Shown here piece by piece: positions 48,273 through 58,861 of a stretch of DNA of 62,807 bases. Within the stretch, counting starts at the first letter, position 1, and each line of letters starts with the position of its first letter. The position numbers were made by a program, and so were the translations under genes. Under the pieces are notes generated by a model. It was not told the origin of the DNA and ran no database searches. It saw only the letters and a program-made list of their open reading frames with translations. The DNA comes from Candidatus Methanobinarius endosymbioticus (lineage in GTDB: Archaea; Methanobacteriota; Methanobacteria; Methanobacteriales; Methanobacteriaceae): positions 1-62,807 of the forward strand of contig NIZT01000039.1 of the NCBI GenBank assembly GCA_003315655.1, read 5' to 3'.

Positions 48273-49199
48273 TTAAATTCTATTCTCAATTCTATTTTCA
48301 ATAATATCAATAATTATATTATCGGAACCTAAAGGTTCACAGTAAAGTATTTCTCCATCAAATTCAACATTATCCCCATGTGTATGATCGTGAGAATTAT
48401 CATGATTAGAGTTTTCATGATTATGAGAATGATCATGAGTAGAATCAGTACGATCATCATCTAAAATACCTAAAATATTAGGAATATCTCTAGTTGTATG
48501 AACTCCTGGAGCTAAAAAGACTGGAACAACTATTAATCTTTCAAATTCATTATTTTCAGTCATTTGATTGATAGATTCAGCAATTGTAGGTTTACATAGT
48601 TCCATAAATCCTTGTCCAGCAGAATAATTAGATTGATTCTTATATTGATTATAAATATCTGTTATAAACTCACGATTATAATTCAATCGACTTCCATGAC
48701 TAACCAAAAGAACAGCTGTTTTATCAGCACCTATATTTTTAGCTGAACCTTCAATAACTGAAGAAATTCTATTATTTATAATATCAATTATTGATGGATC
48801 TGGACCAATACACTCCATTAAATCTATTTCACCAGAAAATTCAACAGGTTTTGATTCTTTAAGATAATGATCTTCAGGATAAATTCCATCAGGGCATCTC
48901 GGATCTCTTTCTAGTTGATCTAGTCCTAACATTATAGGAATATCAATATTAGTATGAATACCTGGTGCAAGAAATACTGGAATTGCTAATATTCTTTTAA
49001 TATTATTATTTTTAGCTAATAAATTGTCGATAGCTTCTGGAATAGAAGGTTTAGCTGCCTTCATATATCCTACTTCAGTATTATGACCAGTTTTTTCTAT
49101 ATACTTATTAAGAATAGTTTGGAAAGTTTTTTCGGCATAAGGTAAACTACTTCCATGACTAATAAGAAGAACACCAAAATCTTCTGGATTATTTGACAT
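48273..49199 (-). CDS. Double-domain CfbA/CbiX-like chelatase with His-rich loop
   Basis: About 308 residues from the ATG at 49199 (AAGGAAC upstream); an ATG at 49262 would overlap the gene before it by 29 bp. It has two complete CbiX domains. Domain 1 has LLISHGSSLP and PVFLAPGIHTNIDIP, domain 2 LLVSHGSRLN and PVFLAPGVHTTRDIP. A His/Asp-rich loop (DHSHNHENSNHDNSHDHTHG) sits in domain 2. Long CbiX proteins are intramolecular counterparts of the CfbA dimer. It lies in line with the DUF35 gene upstream. Confidence 0.88.
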   Translation of the reverse strand: MSNNPEDFGVLLISHGSSLPYAEKTFQTILNKYIEKTGHNTEVGYMKAAKPSIPEAIDNLLAKNNNIKRILAIPVFLAPGIHTNIDIPIMLGLDQLERDPRCPDGIYPEDHYLKESKPVEFSGEIDLMECIGPDPSIIDIINNRISSVIEGSAKNIGADKTAVLLVSHGSRLNYNREFITDIYNQYKNQSNYSAGQGFMELCKPTIAESINQMTENNEFERLIVVPVFLAPGVHTTRDIPNILGILDDDRTDSTHDHSHNHENSNHDNSHDHTHGDNVEFDGEILYCEPLGSDNIIIDIIENRIENRI

Positions 49200-49233
49200 G
49201 TTAAGTTCCTTGTAATTTGCTGAATTATTAGAT

Positions 49234-49632
49234 TCATTTAACTGGCTTAAATTTGAATCCATAGGAAATTACTCCGTCCTTTCCATCTTCCCTGATTTTT
49301 CTAAATACCATTTCAACCGGATCCTCAATTTCAATTTCGTCTAAATCACAGTCAACAAGTTGAGAAGTTAATTTTGCTCCTTCTTCTAATTCTATAATAG
49401 CAACAGCATAAGGAGAAATAGTTTTAAAGTCATCAGTTGGAGTCTCAACTATTGAAAAACTATGTATTTTTCCTTTTCCTTTAAATTGAATATTTTCAAT
49501 ATTTCCTTTTCTTCTACATTTTGGACAAATAAGCCTTGGAGGGAAATAAACTCCATTACAACTAGTACATTTAGATCCGATTAAATTATATCTTTGTGGA
49601 ATATGACGCCAGGTTCTTACAATATCAGACAT
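49234..49632 (-). CDS. DUF35 OB-fold / zinc-ribbon acyl-CoA-binding protein
   Basis: A 132-residue protein with a rubredoxin-like zinc ribbon (CTSCNGVYFPPRLICPKC, about 22-39) followed by an OB-fold (GKGKIHSFSIVETPTDDF, PYAVAIIELEEGAKLTSQL). In archaea DUF35 proteins bridge acetoacetyl-CoA thiolase and HMG-CoA synthase in mevalonate synthesis, but those genes are not here. AGGAGGAT lies in front of the ATG. The downstream chelatase gene follows by 34 bp. Confidence 0.88.
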   Translation of the reverse strand: MSDIVRTWRHIPQRYNLIGSKCTSCNGVYFPPRLICPKCRRKGNIENIQFKGKGKIHSFSIVETPTDDFKTISPYAVAIIELEEGAKLTSQLVDCDLDEIEIEDPVEMVFRKIREDGKDGVISYGFKFKPVK

Positions 49633-50315
49633 TTAAATCCTCCTTTACTATCCTTGAATTGTTGATATAGTAATTATAATAATTATTTTAAAATCTATAC
49701 AATAAATAATGCTATAAAACCTATTTAATAAAACTACTATAACATATAAACAGTGAAAAATATTGATATTTAAATGTATAAAAATATAAGTTTTAATATT
49801 TAATTTCATTAGAATAAAGATAGTATTAAATAAATACAACTAAATCTAGATTTCTAATTTTATATAATTATTATTTATAATTTTAATTATAATTTCATTT
49901 ATACTATGAAAATATATGTAATAATCATATAAAAATTTATTTAATATCAGTAATACTTATATGATAATTTATATTAATAATATATTCTTTTTAATACATA
50001 AACTTTTGTATATTATGTAAAATTTATATAAATAGTATTATTTTCATTAAAAAATAGTATAAAATACAAAAGTTTTTAAATAACTTTATTCAATATACAC
50101 AATGTATAGTAATTTAATAAAAATTATTATTATACAAGATATTAAATACATATTAAAATTTTTAATATTTATTAAATATTTATTATATTTACAATTAACA
50201 TACTAATTATAAACGAATTTGTGTATAAATAATTTTATTCCCACGTTTTTATATTAGAATATGTATTAATTATAATATTAAATTATTATTTATTTTAATT
50301 TTTGGAGGATTATTT
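49633..50315. other. Long divergent intergenic region
   Basis: About 680 bp, almost all A/T, between the DUF35 gene (minus) and the UPF0147 gene (plus). TTGGAGGAT at 50302-50310 is the UPF0147 ribosome site. I see no ORF with convincing composition and no structured RNA. Confidence 0.45.
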
Positions 50316-50573
50316 ATGAGTAATGAGACTTTTAGTGAAGTTTCTGAAATTTTAAAACACATCACAGAAAATCCAAGCGTTCCGCGTAATATTAGGAGAG
50401 CTGCTGATGAATCTAATACGTTTTTAAATAATAAAGAGGAAGATGAAACTATAAGAGCTAGTGCAGTTATTTTAATATTAGATGAGATCAGTAATGATCC
50501 AAATATACCAATACACGCAAGAACTCTTATTTGGGAAGTTTTAAGTAAATTAGAATCTATTAAAACTAATTAA
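50316..50573 (+). CDS. UPF0147 family protein
   Basis: A small acidic archaeal protein (85 residues) of the UPF0147 family, function unknown. Family-typical helical segments are visible: [40 protein letters not shown] and [28 protein letters not shown] lies six bases before the ATG. It is transcribed alone. Confidence 0.93.
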   Translation: MSNETFSEVSEILKHITENPSVPRNIRRAADESNTFLNNKEEDETIRASAVILILDEISNDPNIPIHARTLIWEVLSKLESIKTN

Positions 50574-50672
50574 TTTCTAAAAATAATAATTATTTTAAAT
50601 TATTATTTATTAACTATATTGTTTTTATTAACTTATTTTTATATCTTATTTTTATATCTTAATTTTATTATC

Positions 50673-51266
50673 TTAAAATGAATTAGATAAATTTAAGGTA
50701 TGGGATATAAATTGTGTTTTAGCTATATCTTCAACAAATTCAACTAACGAACTAGCTTCTTTTACAGTGTTTGCAGTTGATATGACACCATGTTTCTTTA
50801 AAATTAAAACATCTTCGTTATTTAAAGCTTTTGCTGATTTATTAGCTAATTCTATGCTTCCTGGTTTTTCATATTCTATATCAGCTAGATATAGTGAAGT
50901 TATTTTGCCAAATCCTTCTAATCTCTTTATTCTCTTATCTGAAAATGAAAAACCTGTTGCAAATGGTGAATGTGTATGAACAATTCCCCCAATATCACCT
51001 TTTTCTTTATATATAGCTAAATGCAAATAAACTTCAGAAGAAGGTGTTCCTTTGGTTAAATTGTTTCCATCAATATCTATCAAAATAATATCCTCTTCTT
51101 TTACATTTCCTAAAGATTTCATAGTAGGAGTAATAGCTATTACATCCATCCCATTATCATTAAATCTAGCACTAACATTCCCCACCTTTCCAGAAACTAA
51201 TTTACGTTCAAAAAGATATTTTGATACATCAATTACACTCTTAATATTTTCTGTCTTGTCATTCAT
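50673..51266 (-). CDS. Class II aldolase (fuculose-1-phosphate aldolase-like)
   Basis: Zinc-dependent class II aldolase/adducin family, 197 residues. In methanogens the homolog makes lactaldehyde, a possible precursor for the lactyl part of F420. VSARFND with GxxGNVSAR (about 23-31), SSEVYLHLAIYKEKGDIGG (Glu base), IVHTHSPFATGFS with the His-x-His zinc pair (about 97-109) and LILKKHGVIS with the third His (about 155-164). GTGAT lies before the ATG. Confidence 0.88.
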   Translation of the reverse strand: MNDKTENIKSVIDVSKYLFERKLVSGKVGNVSARFNDNGMDVIAITPTMKSLGNVKEEDIILIDIDGNNLTKGTPSSEVYLHLAIYKEKGDIGGIVHTHSPFATGFSFSDKRIKRLEGFGKITSLYLADIEYEKPGSIELANKSAKALNNEDVLILKKHGVISTANTVKEASSLVEFVEDIAKTQFISHTLNLSNSF

Positions 51267-51396
51267 ATTATCACTAATATATTATCACAAATAGTATCAT
51301 AGTAGTATCTACTAATAAATTATGAATAATAAAATATTTAAATTTTAAATTAATTTAAAACTAATTTATACTTACTTATATTTATTTAAATATTAT

Positions 51397-53181
51397 TTAA
51401 ATAAATTTTAATTTTTTATATACTCCCCTATGAAGAATTGGAACTTCAGCACATGTTGGAAGAATATTATGAACTTTTTGAAATTCTGTTTGAGTCTGAA
51501 AAGTTCCAGAATTAATCATATGAATTCCTTTGTAATTTTTATAAGTATTTATATGAACATGTCCTGTGTGAAATATATCAGGAACATTATCTATTACTAA
51601 GTGGTCTTCAAGTTCTGAAGCTAAAGGAGTTCTTTCTCCATAAATTGGAGCCAAATGTCTTTTATTAAGTAATTCTTCCATTATAAGATCATTTCTTTCA
51701 TGAGAAAGCCCTTTAACGGTTATTGCTATATCATCAAAGCCACGACCATGATAAATAAGAGTATTCCACCCATCAAGACTAACGATTGCAGGATTACTTA
51801 CAAATTCAACATTATCTAATTCATGAAGAGATTTTGCATATTTTTCTGGAATAGCTGGCTGTGGTTCAGCTACTCTTGATGCATCGTGGTTTCCAGGAGC
51901 TATGATTATTTTTGCATCACTTCTTATATCTCCTAAAAGTCTTGCAGCTTCTTCATATTGATCAGTGATATCTTTAATAGATAGTTCTTTATCTTGATTT
52001 GGATAAACTCCAATTCCATCAACGATATCTCCACCAACAATTAAATATTTGACATCATTGCCTATTTTTCTTTGTTCCTCGGTTCCATAATCCCCATTTA
52101 ACCATTTAGTAAATCTTACAAAGGCATCTTCTAAAAATGTTAAACTCCCAATATGGATATCTGAAGTAAAAACAGCTGAAAAATCCATAGTTTTATTTGC
52201 AATTCTTGGAACTCCGGGCTGGATAATCCTACTTGCAATAGCTAAATCCCCTTTTATTTCAGCTAATAAACCAATCACTTCATCTTTAACCAATTTTTCT
52301 GATTCTCTAAAAAGTTCATTATTATCTTTATGGAAAAGCACACTGATTTCATCAGTATCATCTTCAAAAACAATTATTTTATGGCCATTTTTAGTGGATC
52401 TTATTTCTCTTACCATTACAATTAAATTAAGATCAGATTCTTTTTCTTCCAAGTCAGAAATTTTTTGAAATGTTTTAAGTTCTGGTCGCTTAGCCAATAT
52501 ACTAGATAATTTAGAATATCTATTTTGAAAATAAGTGATTAAATTTCCAATTTTACCACTAGTATATGATTTTTTACTGGTATCTTGTAAAGTTTTATAG
52601 TTAAACTCTTTATTAGATGGATTTAAGTTTCGTTTACATTCTGAAGGTGAAAAAACATTTTTTATTTTCTTAATTGCACCTAAGCTATTATCTAAATTTT
52701 TCTTTGAATTATAGTTTAAACTATTCTCTGAATTATTATCTAGATTATTATTTAAATCATTATTTGAACTACTTTTTGAATTATTATCTGAATAATTCTC
52801 TAATTTATTATCTGAATTATTTTCAATAGTATCTATTTCAGCTTTTATCTCACTGCTATTTTTTTGATCCTTAACTTCGTTTTTTTCTAATTTAACTTCA
52901 ATTTGATCATCACTTTCACTTAACAGTGTTTTTTGAGAATTAGAATTAGGATCGTCATTTTCTTGATTTGGAACATCCAAGCCTAAAGTTTTCATGAATT
53001 CTTCAACTGTATTTAAATTTAAAGATACTAAGTCATCTCTAGAAAATTCTTGACTTTTTAATTTTACAATTAATGATGATGAAAAATCTAAAGGGTCCTT
53101 TATACCGTTTATTATTTGATAAGCTTCAGGAGATAAATTAATATTTTTTTTAGCAAATTTAAAAAGAATTTCTGTTGTCAT
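51397..53181 (-). CDS. polB: DNA polymerase D small subunit (DP1, exonuclease)
   Basis: Archaeal family D replicative polymerase small subunit, giving 3'-5' proofreading with an Mre11-like phosphoesterase core. 594 residues. An N-terminal helical part (about 1-75), a low-complexity Asn/Ser/Asp-rich linker (about 75-190, with [10 protein letters not shown]), an OB-fold (about 235-320), and metal motifs [34 protein letters not shown] and [10 protein letters not shown]. The linker is longer and more repetitive than in relatives I remember. No strong ribosome site is seen at the ATG. Confidence 0.95.
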   Translation of the reverse strand: MTTEILFKFAKKNINLSPEAYQIINGIKDPLDFSSSLIVKLKSQEFSRDDLVSLNLNTVEEFMKTLGLDVPNQENDDPNSNSQKTLLSESDDQIEVKLEKNEVKDQKNSSEIKAEIDTIENNSDNKLENYSDNNSKSSSNNDLNNNLDNNSENSLNYNSKKNLDNSLGAIKKIKNVFSPSECKRNLNPSNKEFNYKTLQDTSKKSYTSGKIGNLITYFQNRYSKLSSILAKRPELKTFQKISDLEEKESDLNLIVMVREIRSTKNGHKIIVFEDDTDEISVLFHKDNNELFRESEKLVKDEVIGLLAEIKGDLAIASRIIQPGVPRIANKTMDFSAVFTSDIHIGSLTFLEDAFVRFTKWLNGDYGTEEQRKIGNDVKYLIVGGDIVDGIGVYPNQDKELSIKDITDQYEEAARLLGDIRSDAKIIIAPGNHDASRVAEPQPAIPEKYAKSLHELDNVEFVSNPAIVSLDGWNTLIYHGRGFDDIAITVKGLSHERNDLIMEELLNKRHLAPIYGERTPLASELEDHLVIDNVPDIFHTGHVHINTYKNYKGIHMINSGTFQTQTEFQKVHNILPTCAEVPILHRGVYKKLKFI

Positions 53182-53704
53182 TATATCTATCGGACATTTT
53201 AATTTATTTTTTAGTTAAATAATATAATAAAATTATAATAAAATATATATCATTGTAGATAAGCTTATTAATTAGCTATATAAATCTATAAATGTTTAAT
53301 TTTTATTTATAATATTATATGTTTTTTCTAATTATTAAATTTTTTTTATAATTTTTATATAATTTAATTTTTATATAGTTATATAATTAGAAAAATATAT
53401 TAAAATTAATAAAATATTAATTGAAAAGTTATCTAATTTATCTATTAAGTAGTTTATATTTATTTTATTCAAATTTAAATAATATACTAATTAATAAATT
53501 TTCAAGGACCATTGATAATAGATAATTTTATTAGAATGAATAACTATACTTAATATATTATTTAAATAAAATAATATTTATAAATGAAATTATAACTAAA
53601 TTTTAAACTAAATTTTAAACTAAAGTTTAATACTAAAATTTAAATATTAAATAATAAAATTAAAGGATAATAATATTAATTAAACAATATTATTAGGTGA
53701 TTAT
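53182..53704. other. Divergent intergenic region
   Basis: About 520 bp, AT-rich. An ACTAAATTTTAA-type segment repeats two to three times at 53597-53642. AGGTGAT (53695-53701) is the ribosome site of the next gene. No gene seen. Confidence 0.4.
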
Positions 53705-54298
53705 ATGCCAAAAGCAGTAAAAATAATACTGATCATGTTGCTTTTCATGGGATTTTTTGAAGCAGGGCTTCTTAGTTCTTACACTATAATAACATCTGAA
53801 GCTCCTGATGTGAAAGGATTGATTGATTTACAAATTAACACAATTGCTGAATTATTCAGTTCTGAAAACATTAATAGCGTCATTATAAAAGATCCTGAAA
53901 AAGTAAATATAACAAATAAAAGGGATGTTAGTGAAGAGCTGACGAAACTGGCAAAAGTTGATGGTGTTGATTTTGATAATTTTAATGTCACAACCTATTC
54001 AGGGTCAAGTGGAGACACTATTTCAGTTAATATAACAGCATTGGCCTATTCTTCTCCAAACACTCAAAAAGGACAAATTGTGCTTTCTGGAACACCGGAT
54101 TACATTATAAAAGCGTCAGCTTCTGCAAATAGTACAAATAGCAGAATTAGTGTTTATTTAAGCACGATAAAAATAATTTCCATACTAAAATTCTACAATG
54201 AAACTAGTTCTAGTATGAATAATTCTGGAAACAAATCTATTGACCTTTCAGGAAATACTTCTGGAGGTAGTGGTGTGGGAAGCATCACAATAGGTTAA
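53705..54298 (+). CDS. Membrane-anchored hypothetical protein
   Basis: 197 residues with one N-terminal hydrophobic span (KIILIMLLFMGFFEAGLLSS, about 6-25) and an outside-facing remainder rich in Ser, Thr and Asn, with several Asn-x-Ser/Thr sites. The C-terminal 25 residues are Gly/Ser-rich (GNTSGGSGVGSITIG). I do not recognise a domain; such small exported proteins are common in Methanobacteriales. The ribosome site is strong (AGGTGAT). It stands alone upstream of cbiH. Confidence 0.75.
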   Translation: MPKAVKIILIMLLFMGFFEAGLLSSYTIITSEAPDVKGLIDLQINTIAELFSSENINSVIIKDPEKVNITNKRDVSEELTKLAKVDGVDFDNFNVTTYSGSSGDTISVNITALAYSSPNTQKGQIVLSGTPDYIIKASASANSTNSRISVYLSTIKIISILKFYNETSSSMNNSGNKSIDLSGNTSGGSGVGSITIG

Positions 54299-54440
54299 AT
54301 AAATTTACTTAATACATTAAATTATATTAAATTAACCTAAAATTAGCTGAACAATTAAATAATCCAATAATATATAAGATAACCGTGTTTAAATGATTTT
54401 AATCCAAATATTAATTAATAATTTTTTAATTGGTGAATAG

Positions 54441-55536
54441 ATGATAAATATAATAGAAATAGGTCCTAGTAGAGATAACATTACAATTTCGGCCCTCAAT
54501 GCTTTAAAAGATTCTGATGTTGTAATTGGATATAAAAAATATATTTTATCTGTTCATGCCTTAATTGAAGATAAAGAAATTATAAAAAAAGGAATGGGTG
54601 ACGAAATTGCAAGAGGGGAACTTGCAATAAAAAAAGTTTAGATGAAAAAAGGTTGCATTAATTAGTTCTGGAGATCCAGGTGTTTATGGTATGGCTAATT
54701 TAATATTTCAACTAATTAGTAAATACCGTGGATTTAATCCTCAAGAAGATCTTAAAGTTTTTCTTGGTGTTACAGCTGTCAATTATGCAGCTTCTATTTT
54801 TGGAGCTCCACTTCATGATTTTGCTGTTATTAGTTTAAGTGATATTTTAACTCCATTATCAGAAATAGAAAAAAAAATAAAAGCTGCATCTAGGTTTGAT
54901 TTCATAATGGCTATATACAATCCTATCAGCAAAACTAGAAAAAAATCATTTAGAAGATTTAAAGAAATATTAATGGAAACAAAAGATCCAAAAACACTTA
55001 TTGATATTTTAGACAGTGGTAAAATTATAACTCTTGATGAATTAAAAGAAGAAGATATAAATATGTCAACCTTATTAATTGTAGGGAATTCTTTAACATA
55101 TCTTCAAGATGGATTTATGATAACACCAAGAGGATATGTAGTTAAATCAGATATTCATCCTATGTCAAGAAATTTCTATGAAAGATATCTAAAAGGTGAA
55201 TCTCCTACTGGAAGAAATATTGAATGTGAATATTATCCTTGTCATGACTGTACTAATGGCCCACAATATTGTGATTTCTGTTATTGTCCTTTCTATCCAT
55301 GTGGAGATAGTTCAACAGGTGGAAAATGGATAAAAGATAAGAATGTTTGGAGTTGTGAGGACTGTGAATGGATACACATGAAAAACACTGTAGAATGTGT
55401 TAAAAAAGGATTAAATAATATTTTAGAAGAAGTCGCCGACCTAAAATCTAAAAAGAAAGAGCTATTAAAACTAAGAAGAAACTGTATTCTAGAGACTAAA
55501 AACAATGAAATCATTAATAAATCTGAAAAAAGTTAA
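54441..55536 (+). pseudogene. cbiH: Frameshifted cobalt-precorrin C17-methyltransferase with Cys-rich tail
   Basis: The first part (54441-54641) reads IIEIGPSRDNITISALNALK; the second (from about 54652) reads VALISSGDPGVYGMANLIFQ, LGVTAVNYAASIFGAPLHDF and MAIYNPISKTRKKSF, all CbiH/CobJ. Two A-runs, at 54628-54635 and 54645-54650, each seem short by one A; adding one to each restores a single frame (IKKSLDEKKVALISS). A methanogen-type Cys-rich domain (CEYYPCHDC, YCDFCYCPFYPCG, CEDCEW) ends it. Either a real double break or homopolymer miscalls; the rest is well kept, which favours the latter. Confidence 0.85.
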
Positions 55537-55698
55537 TATTGACAATATAAATAAAGAAAAAGATTTTAAACCAAAATAAAGAAAAATAACACTATAATTA
55601 GAATAATTATATGATTATAATAATACACTTATAACAATATAGCTATAATAATATAATTACAATTATAATAACAAAAATAAAATACCAAGGATGAAAAC

Positions 55699-56319
55699 AT
55701 GGCTAGTATAAAAGATATTTTAATAGAAATGAAGAATTTATCAGAATTGATGGTGGATTTAGCTTATTCAGCTGTGCTTTTTAATAGTAAAGATGCTGCA
55801 AACGAAGTATTAAAACTTGAAAACAAAGTAAATGGTTTAAATTATGAAATCAAAAAACAATCTCTTGTAGCTGCACGTTCTGTTGAAGATGCTGAAAAAT
55901 TAACAGCTCTTTTAGAAATTGCAGAAGCAGCTGAAAGTATAGCTAATGCAGCAAAAGATTTAGCTGATATTGTGATAAAAGGAATTGAACCCCATCCTGT
56001 ATTTAAAATGGTTATGGAAGAAGCTGAAGAGTTAATTGTCAGTGTAAGTGTTCAAAGTGGATCTGAACTCTGTAATAAATCTCTTGGAGAATTAATGTTA
56101 GCTAACAGAACTGGTATGTTTGTAATAGCTATAAGAAGAAATGAAGATTGGATTTATGGTCCAGATAAGTTTACAATGATAAGAGAAGGAGATGCATTAA
56201 TTGCAAAGGGAACTGAAATGGGTTCTGAACTCCTTAAAAAATTAGCAAATAGCGAAATAGAGGTTGATGAAATAGCTGATATAGTTGATGAAGAAAGTCA
56301 ATCTCAATTTGATGATTAA
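55699..56319 (+). CDS. PhoU-like / RCK_C regulatory protein of a cation transporter
   Basis: 206 residues. The N-terminal helical PhoU-like part (about 1-105: [38 protein letters not shown]) is followed by a TrkA-C/RCK_C domain (about 115-190: [39 protein letters not shown]), a ligand-binding module that gates channels. Its partner is the MgtE-type transporter 154 bp downstream. AAGGATGA lies before the ATG. It likely senses cytoplasmic ions or nucleotides and controls that transporter. Confidence 0.85.
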   Translation: MASIKDILIEMKNLSELMVDLAYSAVLFNSKDAANEVLKLENKVNGLNYEIKKQSLVAARSVEDAEKLTALLEIAEAAESIANAAKDLADIVIKGIEPHPVFKMVMEEAEELIVSVSVQSGSELCNKSLGELMLANRTGMFVIAIRRNEDWIYGPDKFTMIREGDALIAKGTEMGSELLKKLANSEIEVDEIADIVDEESQSQFDD

Positions 56320-56462
56320 AACTATATTTAATATATAATTTAATTTTAATTAAAAAAATAATTTAATAATTACATAAACTAATTAAATAAATAATCGAAT
56401 AGTTAATAATTAAATAAATTTAAAGATTAACTAAATAATAAAAGAGTTGATAAAGTGTTTGT

Positions 56463-56469
56463 AGGTGAT
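56463..56469 (+). promoter_or_regulatory. Ribosome binding site deciding the transporter start
   Basis: AGGTGAT, a long match to the archaeal anti-Shine-Dalgarno, overlaps in-frame GTG and ATG codons at 56465 and 56468, which favours the GTG at 56474 as the true start. Confidence 0.55.
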
Positions 56470-56473
56470 GTTT

Positions 56474-57817
56474 GTGAAGAAAGTAAAGCTTCTATTGAAG
56501 ATGATTCGCCAAATATTGTCAGCTATATCATCATTCTTGATCAATTCAACAATATTTATTTATAAAAAGATAAATTACTTGTTTTCAATTCTTTATTTAG
56601 TAGGAAACAAATTTAAGCACTTTTTCAAGGAAACAAAATCAGTTTTAAGGGAAGCATTGACTGGCCTTTTAATATGTGCTATTGGTGGTTTATTTTCAGG
56701 AATTATTCTTGGAAATATGGCAGGATATTTAGTTGCTTTTCCAGGACTTTTAGTGATCATTCCAGGAGCTATTGGAATGAGAGGAAATATATTTGGAGCT
56801 TTAGGTTCACGACTTTCCTCAAATCTTCATATTGGATTGTTATCACCAGAATTTAAACGTTCAAAAATATTATCAGAAAATATTTTGTCATCATTTACCC
56901 TAACTATTATATTATCTATCTTTTTAGCTTTTGTAGCTAAAGGAATATGTATAATGTTTGGATTTGAAAGTATAAATCTTGTTGATTTTACTTTAATTTC
57001 TATATTTGGAGGAATTATTTCTAGTATGATAATGTTACCTCTTACCATGTTTATATCTATGAAAAGCTTTGAACATGGTTGGGACCCAGATAATATATCA
57101 ACTCCTATTATAGCTGCTTTTGGAGATTTATTTACATTACCTGCAATTATTTTAGCTTTAATGATAGTTACATTATTGTCAATATTATTAAAAAATATCA
57201 TATTTATAATTATTATAATAATTGCCATCCTAACATTTTATCACGCTATAAAGACAGGTGGAGAGATGAAGAAAATAATAAAACAATCTACACCTATACT
57301 TTTAATATGTTCATTTTTAGGTGTATTTGCAGGAGGATTTTTAAATAGTTCTATAGAAACTTTACTTAAAAATCCAAGTTTACTTACATTAGTTCCTCTC
57401 TTTTCTGGAGAAAGTGGTAATCTTGTTAGTATTTTAGGTGCAAGGCTTTCATCTTCACTCCATGCAGGTTTAATAAACCCAATTTTACGTCCTGAAAAAG
57501 TAACAATGAGAAATTTCTCAATTATTGTATTTTTAGCTGTTATTATATATCCAATAATAGGTTTTCTAGCTGAATTATCTTCAAGAGTCTTAAATGTTCC
57601 GGGATTGAATTTTATTAGTGTAATAGGAATAAGTACAATTTCCGGAATGATTTTAATATTGATAATGTTAATTATTGTATTTTTAATTTCATCATTATCT
57701 TATAGAAATGGATTAGATCCTGATAACATTGTAATTCCAATTTCTACAAGTACAACTGATTCTTTATCCTCATTAACATTAATAACAGCTTCAATATTGA
57801 TTTTAAGTATTATATAA
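56474..57817 (+). CDS. MgtE-type divalent cation transporter (SLC41 fold)
   Basis: About 447 residues, around 10 hydrophobic spans in two repeated MgtE domains. Repeat 1 has LVIIPGAIGMRGNIFGALGSRLSSNLHIGLL and repeat 2 has LVPLFSGESGNLVSILGARLSSSLHAGLI, read here in pieces: both carry the P-x(4-8)-G-x-x-G-N pattern with the conserved acidic/Gly ion path. Each repeat ends with WDPDNIS/LDPDNIV. No N-terminal CBS domains; the neighbouring PhoU/RCK_C protein probably takes over regulation. Likely Mg2+ or another divalent cation. The first 60 residues are basic and amphipathic. Confidence 0.88.
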   Translation: MKKVKLLLKMIRQILSAISSFLINSTIFIYKKINYLFSILYLVGNKFKHFFKETKSVLREALTGLLICAIGGLFSGIILGNMAGYLVAFPGLLVIIPGAIGMRGNIFGALGSRLSSNLHIGLLSPEFKRSKILSENILSSFTLTIILSIFLAFVAKGICIMFGFESINLVDFTLISIFGGIISSMIMLPLTMFISMKSFEHGWDPDNISTPIIAAFGDLFTLPAIILALMIVTLLSILLKNIIFIIIIIIAILTFYHAIKTGGEMKKIIKQSTPILLICSFLGVFAGGFLNSSIETLLKNPSLLTLVPLFSGESGNLVSILGARLSSSLHAGLINPILRPEKVTMRNFSIIVFLAVIIYPIIGFLAELSSRVLNVPGLNFISVIGISTISGMILILIMLIIVFLISSLSYRNGLDPDNIVIPISTSTTDSLSSLTLITASILILSII

Positions 57818-58081
57818 ATTTATAATAATTGAATTATTTGTTTAATTAGTTATAAAATTAGCAATAATTAGTTATAGATTAATTTATAATTAATTAATAA
57901 TTTTATTTACCTGAATATAATTTTATAATATTAGATTTTTATATAGTTTAGCTAAATTTTAAATACAAATAAATTTTAAATATATTCCTTAATTTTCGTT
58001 TTTTAAATAAAGGTTGATCTTAAAATAAAGTAATACTTATATATAGCCATCTATAAATTAATTTTGATGAAATTAGGTAGA

Positions 58082-58820
58082 ATGAAAAGAATTTTAACTT
58101 GTGAAAAGGGAAATATTTTCACTGAGCTTTCGATTATATTAGTATTCTCATTTGTTTTATTATTATTATATTAATTTTAAACTTTACAATTGAAAGCAAT
58201 AATTCATCGATTAATATTAAAGATTCAAATAATTTTAATTATATTGTAGAAGATTATAATAAAAATATTCCTATAATTGGAAAAAAATTATTGAAAATTT
58301 ATCAAATAAAGCTATTAAAACTCATGTTCCTTGTTATAATAGTAAAAATAGTATTCAAAAAGAACTTAATGATAAATTAAATAATTATAATCTAAGATAT
58401 AAAAAAAATAATAATATTGATTTTGAAAATGAAGTATTGAGTGTTTTTAATGGAGAAGATCCCTATCATGTAAACATTAAAACCAGAGTAATTGATAAAA
58501 AGGCCATGCGAAATATGATAGTGTGGTTGAAAGTAGTATTTCAATTGAATATCTTAAAGATCCTTTACCTTTCTTAATGTGTAATAATTATCAAACCATG
58601 AAAAAAATGGAAGTAAAATAAATTATAATACAGCGCTAGTGATTATATGATTGAAAATAATCTTTCTAATCCAAAAGCATGCGAAAATGCAACAGCTCCT
58701 TTAATAATAAGAAAATGTATATATGATCCTTATGAACAACACGGAGAGGGTAATTGTATGAAAAATTGTGTAGATAATGGATATTTTCATGAAAGTGCTG
58801 ATTGTAGTTGCAATATATAA
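58082..58820 (+). pseudogene. Decayed exported (pilin-like) protein gene 1
   Basis: Starts after AGGTAG with MKRILTCEKGNIFTELSIIL, a polar head then a hydrophobic helix, as in class III signal peptides. It breaks after about 30 codons. Later frames give NFNYIVEDYNKNIPIIGKK, FENEVLSVFNGEDPYHVNIK and a Cys-bearing end (ACENATAPLIIRKCIYDPYE, ENADCSCNI-like). TATATATA at 58038-58046 looks like a usable promoter. No exact family known. Confidence 0.55.
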
Positions 58821-58861
58821 TGATTTTAAAATTTAAAGTATTTTAAATAAGTTGTGCAAAA

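Noticed and set aside
48116-48310. Hydrophobic frame between the chelatase genes
   Set aside because: Composition is just Ile/Leu/Tyr/Phe from A/T runs, it overlaps the end of the double chelatase gene, and no ribosome site is seen.
56674-56856. Small frame inside the MgtE-type gene
   Set aside because: Overlaps conserved MgtE sequence in another frame and has an odd Trp/Ser/Tyr composition.
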